NCBI GenBank assembly: GCA_035541255.1
Contig: DATKNR010000128.1
Coordinates: 1-45,861, forward strand
Length of the DNA stretch: 45,861 nucleotides
Source: JOPF136 sp035541255
Lineage (GTDB): Bacteria; Acidobacteriota; Terriglobia; Acidiferrales; UBA7541
Reading direction: 5' to 3'
A program made the position numbers and the translations under genes. Below the pieces are notes generated by a model. It had not been told where the DNA came from, did not search any database, and saw nothing but the letters and a program-made list of their open reading frames with translations. This document shows positions 39,263 through 45,861 of the stretch, piece after piece; position 1 is the first letter of the stretch, and each line of letters opens with the position of its first letter.

Positions 39263-40447
39263 CTAGTCGAGGACCCAGCCTTCCGAGAGAACCCGTCCGG
39301 CGGGACTGAACGTGACACGCCAGGTGAATGAGATGGGACGCCGGCGGCCAGTGTTCTCTTCGCCGGCGAACGAAGGCCGCTCGAATCGAAGGTCAGTGAA
39401 CTCCGCGGAGTTCCCGCCGGACGCGAGGGAGCAGCTCACCACCGGGATACGCGCGAAGTGGAGCCATGCGCGGACCTGCGGGATAGTCCACAGAACGGGA
39501 GGACAGGGCGCACCGCTCCAGGCGGGGACAGCGGTGGCGGCGAACCCGGCATTCGGGGACTGCGCGAGCGAAATGCTCCACTGGTGAACACTGTCTGCGG
39601 TGCGGGCGAATCCCTGCCAGTGGTTCAAGTTCGGAGGCATGGGAATGGCGGCGGCGTCCGTGATCGCAAGGTGACCGGCGGCGGCACATTCGCGGACGCG
39701 GTCGAGGGCATGAGCGTGCGCCCACGCGTTGGAGCCCAGATACAAACTGGTTGCGACCAGGCCGATGCAACACCAGGCGCGCGGAGAGAGAGCCAGCCCT
39801 TTACCCGCGAGCGCCAGCACCAGCGGGAGCACCGACACAGCGAGAATTCCGGCCAGCACCCAGGCCGGAGCCGGCTGCTGCAGCGCGGAGCTGGCCAGGG
39901 CATAGAGGCCCACCAGAACGCCCATCAGCACGAACATGAACGCCGCGTGCCGCGTCCGATTCTTCCCTTCCGCCGCGACCCACGAAATCAGGAGGAAGAA
40001 AAGAAGCACACCGGTGAGCGAAAGATCGATGATGAAGGTCCAGTCCCACTCAACGCGCGTCCAGGAAATGGGACTCCAGACCATGGTGCCGAACGAGGTG
40101 ATGCAGTCGAACAGGATGTGCAGCGCGATTCCGACGCCGAACAGCAAACCGAGAATCGAGCGGGGCGGCGCAGCGATACCGCGGCGGCGGCAAAACCAGG
40201 CCGCAAGCAAGGCAAAGAGGAACGCCCAGACCGGTAAACAGACCAACGAATGTGTAACGCCGCGATGGATGCGGATTGTGCCGAAATGGTCGGGATCGAA
40301 CGAGTTTGCGAAGACGTCGATGTCGGGAAAAATCGCGCCGAGGACGAGCGTCCAGCGCGCGGTGCGGACCTGCTTCTCTGTTGCGGCGCCCGGTACGATG
40401 GCGCGCGCCAGGACCGCGCCGGAGAGAGCGTGCGTGACGGGATCCAT
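39263..40447 (-). CDS. YdjM-like metal-dependent membrane hydrolase
   Basis: A 394-residue membrane protein of the YdjM/YfhO-type metal-dependent hydrolase family (DUF457-like). The N-terminus MDPVTHALSGAVLARAI, then AIFPDIDVFAN, RIHRGVTHSLVCLP and HILFDCITSFGT give the conserved His/Asp set. Several hydrophobic helices follow and a C-terminal soluble part of about 130 residues. The ATG at 40447 is 14 bases downstream of the selD stop, suggesting one transcript. The reaction catalysed by this family is not well known. Confidence 0.88.
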   Translation of the reverse strand: MDPVTHALSGAVLARAIVPGAATEKQVRTARWTLVLGAIFPDIDVFANSFDPDHFGTIRIHRGVTHSLVCLPVWAFLFALLAAWFCRRRGIAAPPRSILGLLFGVGIALHILFDCITSFGTMVWSPISWTRVEWDWTFIIDLSLTGVLLFFLLISWVAAEGKNRTRHAAFMFVLMGVLVGLYALASSALQQPAPAWVLAGILAVSVLPLVLALAGKGLALSPRAWCCIGLVATSLYLGSNAWAHAHALDRVRECAAAGHLAITDAAAIPMPPNLNHWQGFARTADSVHQWSISLAQSPNAGFAATAVPAWSGAPCPPVLWTIPQVRAWLHFARIPVVSCSLASGGNSAEFTDLRFERPSFAGEENTGRRRPISFTWRVTFSPAGRVLSEGWVLD

Positions 40448-40461
40448 GAGCGTGCGGGAGC

Positions 40462-41535
40462 CTAGATCACCCGGAGCAGAGGCGAAGTTTTTTCCACGAC
40501 GCGACCGACGGCGCGTGAGGGAACACCGCGGCGTTCGAGTGCGGCCATGGCGATGGGCGCCGCGTCCGCAGCAACACTGGCCAGCAGCCCTCCCGACGTT
40601 TGCGGATCGAACAGCAGGTTGCGGAATTCCTCCGCCACTCCGTCTGTAAAGCCCACGCACGAGGCGATGAACTCGCGATTGTTCTTCAGGCCGCCGGAGA
40701 GGAAGCCTGCGTGCGCGGCCTCGATGGCGCCCGGCAGCAGGCCAATTTTTGCGTGATCGAATTCGAAGGACACTCCGCTGGCCGCAGCCATTTCGCGCGC
40801 GTGGCCGAGCAGACCGAAGCCGGTAATGTCCGTGACTGCGTGGATGGGGCCGTCCGCATCACTGCGGCCAGACGCGGCGGCCGCTTCTGCAAGCGCTTCG
40901 GCGGCGGCGCGATTCAGGCGCGCCATCGACGCGATGGCTGCGGCCATGTGCTCGTCGGACGCGCGGCCCTGCTTCAGGGCCGTGGCCAGCACACCGGTGC
41001 CGAGAGGTTTTGTGAGCAGAAGGACGTCGCCCTGGCGAGCGCCGGCGTTGCGCCACACGTGTGCCGGACTGACGACGCCGGTGACGGCGTAGCCGAACTT
41101 CAAATCTTCGTCACGGACGGAATGTCCGCCGATCACGGTGCAGCCCGCCTCCGTCATTTTTTCGAGACCGCCGCGCAGGATGGCCTCCAGCACCTCGGGC
41201 GATTCCTTCTCCGGAAAGCAGACGATGGAGAGGGCGGAGAGCGGGCGGCCGCCCATGGCGTAGACATCGCTGAGCGAATTGGCGGCGGCAATCTGGCCGA
41301 ATTCGCGCGGATCGTCGGCAATGGGCGTGAGGATATCCACGGTTTGCACGAGGGCCTGCTGGGTGCCGGCGAGCAGATACACCCCGGCGTCGTCGTAGGT
41401 GTCGAAACCTACGAGCACGTTGGGGTCAGATTGCCGCGGCAGCCGGCGCAGGACGGAGTCCAGAGTCCCTGGACTCAGTTTGGCCGCTCAACCAGCGGCT
41501 TTGGCTTTCGCCGTCAGCTTCACGGATTCCGCCAA
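40462..41535 (-). CDS. selD: Selenide, water dikinase; selenoprotein with in-frame UGA
   Basis: SelD makes selenophosphate for selenocysteine and selenouridine synthesis. A continuous reading frame from a TTG at 41535 contains one UGA at 41488-41490. Read as Sec it gives AKAAG-U-AAKLSPGTL, matching the active-site region where E. coli SelD has Cys17 and Lys20; here Sec16 and Lys19. The rest is typical: VGFDTYDDAGVYLL, QTVDILTPIADDP, NSLSDVYAMGG, VIGGHSVRDEDLKFGYAVTG, ITGFGLLGHA and LLFDPQTSGG. Total 357 residues, the usual length. AAGGAGG lies 8 bases before the TTG; GTG at 41523 is an alternative. Without recoding the protein would begin after the active site, so the Sec reading is strongly favoured. 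Confidence 0.93.
41456..41490 (-). promoter_or_regulatory. Bacterial SECIS element with its UGA codon in selD
   Basis: Eleven bases after the UGA (41488-41490) the minus strand has an 8-bp perfect stem: GAGTCCAG (41476-41469) pairs with CTGGACTC (41463-41456) around the loop GGACT. The loop G residues fall about 20 bases from the UGA. This fits known bacterial SECIS rules: position, small loop and G at the loop start. It would be recognised by SelB, which is not encoded in the window. Confidence 0.85.
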
Positions 41536-41610
41536 AGCAGTGCCCTCCTTGCTGCAACGATCGCATGCCAGTATATCGTGGGAGTGGGATCGCAGGACGA
41601 GCCGCAGAGA

Positions 41611-42072
41611 TCAGCGGCCTCGGGCATCTTCGCCGGCCAGCGTCATGCAGGTGGACGACATGCGCGCAACGAGATTGCCCTTGTCGTCCGTGATGTCGCA
41701 TTCCACCAGGCCGACTTTTCGTCCGCGCTTGACGACGTGCGCCGTGGCGCGAAGATGCGCCTTCCGCACCGGGCGCAGAAAATTGATCTTGAGCTCGATG
41801 GTGGTGAACGATTCGCCCTCCGCGAGCGTCGTGGCGTAGGCGAAGCCCATGGCGGCGTCTCCGATATCGCACAGGATTCCGCCGTGCAGAGTGCCCATGG
41901 GATTCCAATGGCGTTCATCCGCCTGCATTTCGAACACGGCTTCGCCGTTGCCTGCGGATACGGGGTGAAAGCCGATCAACTTCGCAACGGGAGGCGCGGG
42001 AGCGTCTCCGCTGGCGATCTTCCTGCTGATTTCCGCAAGCGTGTTCACGCGCTTTTCGGGTGTGGAACTCAT
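41611..42072 (-). CDS. PaaI-type acyl-CoA thioesterase (hotdog fold)
   Basis: A 153-residue hotdog protein. Motifs: HWNPMGTLHGGILCDIGDAAMG (with the conserved HGG and a following acidic residue), FTTIELKINFLRPVRKAHL and GLVECDITDDKGNLVARMSST. Members hydrolyse aryl- or acyl-CoA thioesters; the substrate is unknown. It overlaps the upstream dehydrogenase gene by 4 bases (ATGA), so the two are co-translated. It ends 75 bases before selD. Confidence 0.9.
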   Translation of the reverse strand: MSSTPEKRVNTLAEISRKIASGDAPAPPVAKLIGFHPVSAGNGEAVFEMQADERHWNPMGTLHGGILCDIGDAAMGFAYATTLAEGESFTTIELKINFLRPVRKAHLRATAHVVKRGRKVGLVECDITDDKGNLVARMSSTCMTLAGEDARGR

Positions 42073-42944
42073 AGACCGGCGCTCTCCGCCGCGACTTTTG
42101 CGATCACGGACCAGTCTGAATCCTGATAGCCGCGGGCGAGAGCGGTGATCATCCGGTCGCGAACAACGCCGGCCAGCGGCAGCGGAACGTTTACCGACTC
42201 CGCCGCGGCCTGCGCCAGCTTCACATCCTTGAGCCCGAGCGGGAGCTGGAAGCCCGCGGGAGTATAGGTGCCGGAAGCGATGAGCGAGCCGTAGGCTTTG
42301 TAGAACGGCGCGGAAAACACGCTGCTGGTAATCAGATCGAGAAACTGGGCGGGGTCGATGCCGTGCTTGCGCACCAGTGCGAAGGCTTCGCCCATACTCT
42401 CCACCGCGCAGGCGAGCATGAAGTTGCCGGCCAGTTTGATGGCATTCGCGCTGGCCGGTTTATCACTGACGGTGTAGGTGCGCTGGCCGATGGAGTCGAA
42501 CAGAGGCTGGCAGCGCGCCAGAGCAGCGGCGGGCCCCGCGGCGACGACGAACAACTTTGCCGCAGCAGCGGCTTCCGGCCGGCCGAACACCGGCGCGGCA
42601 ACGTAGACGCTGCCGGCGCGGGCGTGCGCTTCCGCGAGGCGTGCGGAGAGGTCCACGCTGATGGTGCTGAGCGAAATGTGAATTGCGCCCGCGGGAAGCG
42701 AGGAGAGGATGCCGTTCTCCCCGAATGAGACAGATTCCAGAGCAGCGTCGTCGGCGAGCATGGTGAACACCACGTCGCCGCGGCTGCACTCGGCGGGAGT
42801 GTTCCCCACACGCGCGCCCTTCGAGGCGAGCTCCTCCGCTTTTGCGCGCGTGCGGTTGAACACCGCAAGCGAATGGCCCGCTTTGAGCAGATTTTCTGCG
42901 ATGCCGCGACCCATATTTCCGAGTCCAATGAAACCGACGTTCAT
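42069..42944 (-). CDS. 3-hydroxyisobutyrate dehydrogenase family NAD(P)-dependent oxidoreductase
   Basis: A 291-residue enzyme. The Rossmann motif GLGNMG is at residues 7-12 (IGLGNMGRGIAENLLKAGH), and the family's catalytic Lys lies in SANAIKLAGNFM. It belongs with 3-hydroxyisobutyrate, tartronate semialdehyde and glyoxylate/succinic semialdehyde reductases; which one is unclear. Length is usual. It overlaps the thioesterase gene by 4 bases, suggesting a joint role in acyl or hydroxy acid metabolism. Confidence 0.92.
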   Translation of the reverse strand: MNVGFIGLGNMGRGIAENLLKAGHSLAVFNRTRAKAEELASKGARVGNTPAECSRGDVVFTMLADDAALESVSFGENGILSSLPAGAIHISLSTISVDLSARLAEAHARAGSVYVAAPVFGRPEAAAAAKLFVVAAGPAAALARCQPLFDSIGQRTYTVSDKPASANAIKLAGNFMLACAVESMGEAFALVRKHGIDPAQFLDLITSSVFSAPFYKAYGSLIASGTYTPAGFQLPLGLKDVKLAQAAAESVNVPLPLAGVVRDRMITALARGYQDSDWSVIAKVAAESAGL

Positions 42945-43004
42945 GACAGCCCTCCTCGAGATCCGATTCCGCGCAATGGCGCGCGCATGAGCCGATGCCG
43001 GGGA

Positions 43005-44153
43005 CTAGCGGTGGTCGTCTTTTTCGTCTACCAGTACGGTTCCCGGTTCCAGTTCGCGTTGCCAGGCAGTGGTGTGCCAGTTGTAATGCGGTTCGCCCTC
43101 GGGCACCCAAGGCGGCAGCGGGACCAGTAGACGCTCCGCCAGGCCGGCGACGTAGGGTTCGTACATCCCGCGCAACTCGCGGAGGCGCGCCCGCGCCTCG
43201 GGGCCCCATGCCGCAGCGCCGCAATTGGGAACACCGGCCTGCTCGGCAATCGAGCGAAGGCGCTCGAGTGTGGCGGGGGGCAGGCGGTCCGGCAATTCGC
43301 GAATCGGCACGGCGCGGATGGCCTGGGCCACGTCCGTGACGGCATGCCGTGCCATGGCAAACGTGAGCTTCGTCTGGAGCGCCCTTTGCTTTTCGAGCGC
43401 AACGATGGCGAAGGCGCACGTGTCCAGAATCGCGGTCAGAGCTCCGAGCCAGGACTGGTTGTCGTGCTGCGAACGGTAGTAAACCAGCAGGGGATAGGAA
43501 AGGTGGCTCTCCAGAACTTCAGCGGCCCAGCGTTCCCATTCGCGCATCAGTTCCTTCAGCGCGGGAAGATTCTCCTCGCGGCCGAAGCGCCGGAGTAGTT
43601 CCGAGGCGGATGGCGGCGAGCCGCCGCGCGCGTCGAGCAGGGAGATGGTGATTTCGCGGCGGGAAAACGCCTGATACAGGATGGGCAGATAGCCGATGAT
43701 CAGCGCCAGAAAACCGAATCCGACTCCCGATTCCGCAACCGTGACCACGCGGCTGGGCGGAGTGCGCGGAACCACGTCGCCCAATCCGAGCGTGAAAAAC
43801 GTGGTACCGCTCAGGTACAGATCCACCAGGAACGTCACCGGCTCGCCGGACGAGGCCGTGGCGCCACCGGCTCCCCTCTGGACCAGGGCAAACCCGAACA
43901 CCAATCCGAGCGCCCAGATGAAGAGCAATCCCAGGATGGAAAGCGGGCCGAAAACGCTCAGGTAGACGTCGCGGAATTTTCCCTTCGTCAGCCTGCGCCC
44001 GATGCCGGACCAAATGCCCCAGGCGAAAATGTAGTAGACACGCGCGAGCCGGAATTTGCGCGTCACCCGGCGCGGCAGGACGACTGCCTCAAATGCGTCC
44101 CACAGCACGAGCAGGACGATAACGGCACCGATCGTGGCTTCGAAGACTCTCAT
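43005..44153 (-). CDS. Potassium channel family protein (two-pore-helix type)
   Basis: A 382-residue membrane protein. Hydrophobic segments lie near residues 8-25, 66-91 and 132-150. The pore loop between the last two reads LSGTTFFTLGLGDVVP, with filter-like TLGLGD at 121-126 in place of the usual TVGYGD. The C-terminal 220 residues are soluble, helical and without a clear RCK domain. The ATG at 44153 gives a membrane-like N-terminus; the open frame upstream is not. The changed filter makes K+ selectivity uncertain. Confidence 0.85.
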   Translation of the reverse strand: MRVFEATIGAVIVLLVLWDAFEAVVLPRRVTRKFRLARVYYIFAWGIWSGIGRRLTKGKFRDVYLSVFGPLSILGLLFIWALGLVFGFALVQRGAGGATASSGEPVTFLVDLYLSGTTFFTLGLGDVVPRTPPSRVVTVAESGVGFGFLALIIGYLPILYQAFSRREITISLLDARGGSPPSASELLRRFGREENLPALKELMREWERWAAEVLESHLSYPLLVYYRSQHDNQSWLGALTAILDTCAFAIVALEKQRALQTKLTFAMARHAVTDVAQAIRAVPIRELPDRLPPATLERLRSIAEQAGVPNCGAAAWGPEARARLRELRGMYEPYVAGLAERLLVPLPPWVPEGEPHYNWHTTAWQRELEPGTVLVDEKDDHR

Positions 44154-44190
44154 CGCGGGTGCGGATCGCAGCAGCGAAGCGGCTGCGACC

Positions 44191-45201
44191 CTAGAATGCC
44201 ACCACGACCTTTCCGAAGTGCGCGCCGCTCTCCAGGTGGCGGAGCGCGGCGGGCGCATCGGCGAAAGGAAACGTCCTGTCGAGCACGGGGTGCAGGCCGT
44301 GGAGGGAAACCGCGCGGTTCATTTCCTCGAACATCACGCGGGAGCCGACGAAAATTCCCTGCACGCGCGCGGCACGGAACAGAATCAGCGTGGTGCGCAC
44401 CTCGGCGCTGGCTCCGGCCAGCACTCCAATCATGCTGATCATGCCGCCCATGCGGATGCAGGCAAGCGAACGGTTGAGTGTACCGGCGCCGCCGACTTCC
44501 ACAATGTGGTCGGCGCCGCGTCCTTCCGTAAGTTTCCGCACTTCCTTGTCCCAATCGGGAGTGGTCTTGTAGTTGATGCCCGCGTGCGCGCCCAGCTCCT
44601 TGGCGCGCGCCAGCTTTTGATCGCTGCTGGAAGTGAGGATCACCCGCGCTCCAGCCATCCGGGCGAACTGCAATGCGAACAGCGAGACGCCCCCGGTGCC
44701 CTGGAGCACCACCGTGGAGCCCGGAGCGATGTGGTCCGTCACGAACAGCGCGTTCCAGGCGGTAAGCGCGGCGCAGGGCAGGGTTGCCGCCTCTTCAAAC
44801 GTAAGATGCGGCGGCATGGGCAGCACGGATTCCGCGTTCATCACCACGGATTCGGCCAGCACGCCGTCCACGTAGCAACCCAGGCAGGCATCCACTTTTT
44901 CCTGTGTTACCGGGCCTTCCATCCAGGTGGGCGCGAAGCAGCCCATCACGCGGTCGCCCGGCTTTACGCGGCTCACGCCCGCGCCAACGGTTGCAATTTC
45001 GCCCGCGGCGTCTGAAAGCGGTATGACGGGCACCTTCTGGCGCGGACCGTAACCGCCCTTGATCACCACCAGGTCCCGAAAATTGAGCGATGCCGCGCGC
45101 ATGCGCACGACCACCTGGCCCGGGCCGGGCTGGGGCTCGGGCATCTCCACTGGCTTCAAATTTTCAAGGCCGAATGCACCAACGACTTGAAACGCTTTCA
45201 T
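44191..45201 (-). CDS. Zinc-type MDR alcohol dehydrogenase/quinone reductase-like enzyme
   Basis: A 336-residue medium-chain dehydrogenase/reductase. The N-terminal catalytic domain includes LNFRDLVVIKGGYG, IPLSDAAGEIATVGAGVSRVKPGD and PCAALTAWNALF; the NAD(P)-binding motif is GTGGVSLFALQFARMAGA. The usual catalytic-zinc Cys/His pair is not evident, pointing to a quinone reductase-like or other zinc-free member. GGAG lies 7 bases before the ATG. It follows a second MDR gene by 21 bases on the same strand. Confidence 0.9.
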   Translation of the reverse strand: MKAFQVVGAFGLENLKPVEMPEPQPGPGQVVVRMRAASLNFRDLVVIKGGYGPRQKVPVIPLSDAAGEIATVGAGVSRVKPGDRVMGCFAPTWMEGPVTQEKVDACLGCYVDGVLAESVVMNAESVLPMPPHLTFEEAATLPCAALTAWNALFVTDHIAPGSTVVLQGTGGVSLFALQFARMAGARVILTSSSDQKLARAKELGAHAGINYKTTPDWDKEVRKLTEGRGADHIVEVGGAGTLNRSLACIRMGGMISMIGVLAGASAEVRTTLILFRAARVQGIFVGSRVMFEEMNRAVSLHGLHPVLDRTFPFADAPAALRHLESGAHFGKVVVAF

Positions 45202-45222
45202 CCGTCTTCTCCGCCTTTCTGT

Positions 45223-45861
45223 TTAGGGAACCAGGACGATCTTGCCGTGCGCCCCCGGCTCCATCACCGCCTTGTGCGCGCGCGCGGCCTCCGCCAGGGG
45301 AATTTCCTGTCCGACGACGGGCCGCAGCGTACCATTTTCCAACCCTGCGTAAATGGCGGCGTGGATCCCGGCGAGCTCCTCCGGCGGCGCGACGAGCAGC
45401 GACATGGCACGGATGCTGCCGTCGCGGCCCATGATGTCGCGCGCGTTGATTTCCACGGGGCCGCGGCTGCCCACCACCACCACTCGTCCGCGCGCGGCCA
45501 GCAGCGGCAGATCCTTCCCCAGATTTACGTTGGCGAGCATCTCCACGATGATGTCGGCCCCGCGGCCACCGGTGATCGGGCGGAGCTGGTCGAGATAGTC
45601 CGCGGCGCGATGATCGAGCGCGTGATGCGCTCCTTCGTGCAGCACCAGCTCCCGTCCTTTTGGAGTGCCGGCGGTGCCAATCACGTTCAGCCCGGCGGCC
45701 CGAGCCAGTTGGACTGCGGCCACGCCTACGCCTCCCGAAGCGCCGTGAATGAACACGGTTTCCCCCGCGCGCGCCTGGCCGATCTGAAACAACGCGCGAT
45801 AGGCCGTGGCATACGGGACGTTCACGGCCGCGCCTTGCGGAAAGGTGATTTTCGCGGGAAG
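45223..45861 (-). CDS. Zeta-crystallin-like NADPH:quinone reductase (N-terminus cut by window edge)
   Basis: The last 212 codons of an MDR enzyme; the frame is open to the window end, so the start lies outside. The visible part begins LPAKITFPQGAAVNVPYATAYRAL, the zeta-crystallin pattern, then the NADPH motif HGASGGVGVAAVQLARAAG and GGRGADIIVEMLANVNLGKD. The C-terminus EAARAHKAVMEPGAHGKIVL is typical. An internal GTG at 45825 exists but would omit conserved residues. It is adjacent to another MDR gene downstream. Confidence 0.92.
   Translation of the reverse strand, partial: LPAKITFPQGAAVNVPYATAYRALFQIGQARAGETVFIHGASGGVGVAAVQLARAAGLNVIGTAGTPKGRELVLHEGAHHALDHRAADYLDQLRPITGGRGADIIVEMLANVNLGKDLPLLAARGRVVVVGSRGPVEINARDIMGRDGSIRAMSLLVAPPEELAGIHAAIYAGLENGTLRPVVGQEIPLAEAARAHKAVMEPGAHGKIVLVP

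Overview
The window is GC-rich bacterial chromosome. It begins inside a 16S rRNA gene of Acidobacteriota character. That placement rests on my reading of the 3' third of the 16S, the gene content (tricorn-like protease, M14 peptidase, TPR and DUF11 proteins) and strong third-position GC bias; I could not run a search. The class within the phylum is not resolved.

Layout. (1) 1-827: 3' part of 16S rRNA, then a strong terminator; no tRNA and no 23S follows, so this rRNA gene looks unlinked. (2) 852-4133 (-): secreted tricorn-type protease. (3) 4489-14131 (+): a compact set of PqqD-like chaperone, radical SAM/SPASM enzyme, a 59-residue Cys-containing peptide, an HPr-kinase-like protein, and a giant protein that fuses an S26 (SipW-type) peptidase domain to DUF11 repeats and a gingipain-like C25 peptidase. 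This reads as a RiPP (modified peptide) locus and is the most interesting part of the window. (4) 14296-19157: AI-2E-family transporter, then thiE, a small membrane protein and a large TPR protein on the minus strand. (5) 19343-30288 (-): the translation/secretion operon ffh-rpsP-khpA-rimM-trmD-rplS-rnhB, opened up by an M14 carboxypeptidase-like gene, a VOC protein and, on the other strand, a DUF3352-type protein with a pilin-like C-terminus. (6) 30428-34402 (+): ICMT-like methyltransferase, then rpmH-rnpA-yidD-yidC-khpB behind a good sigma70-type promoter. (7) 34431-39130 (-): a complete branched-chain amino acid/amide ABC transporter (binding protein, LivH, LivM, LivG, LivF). (8) 39263-45861 (-): YdjM-like membrane hydrolase, selD, PaaI-type thioesterase, 3-hydroxyisobutyrate-dehydrogenase-like enzyme, K+ channel-like protein and two MDR oxidoreductases, the last cut by the window edge.

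How genes work together. In region 3 the PqqD-like protein would present the peptide leader to the radical SAM enzyme, the HprK-like protein could phosphorylate the peptide (it ends in Ser), and the S26 domain, predicted to face the cytosol, could cut it. This is inference from gene order and families. In region 8, selD is read through an in-frame UGA followed by a clear bacterial SECIS hairpin, so the organism very probably makes selenoproteins. Most other genes are housekeeping and easy to name.
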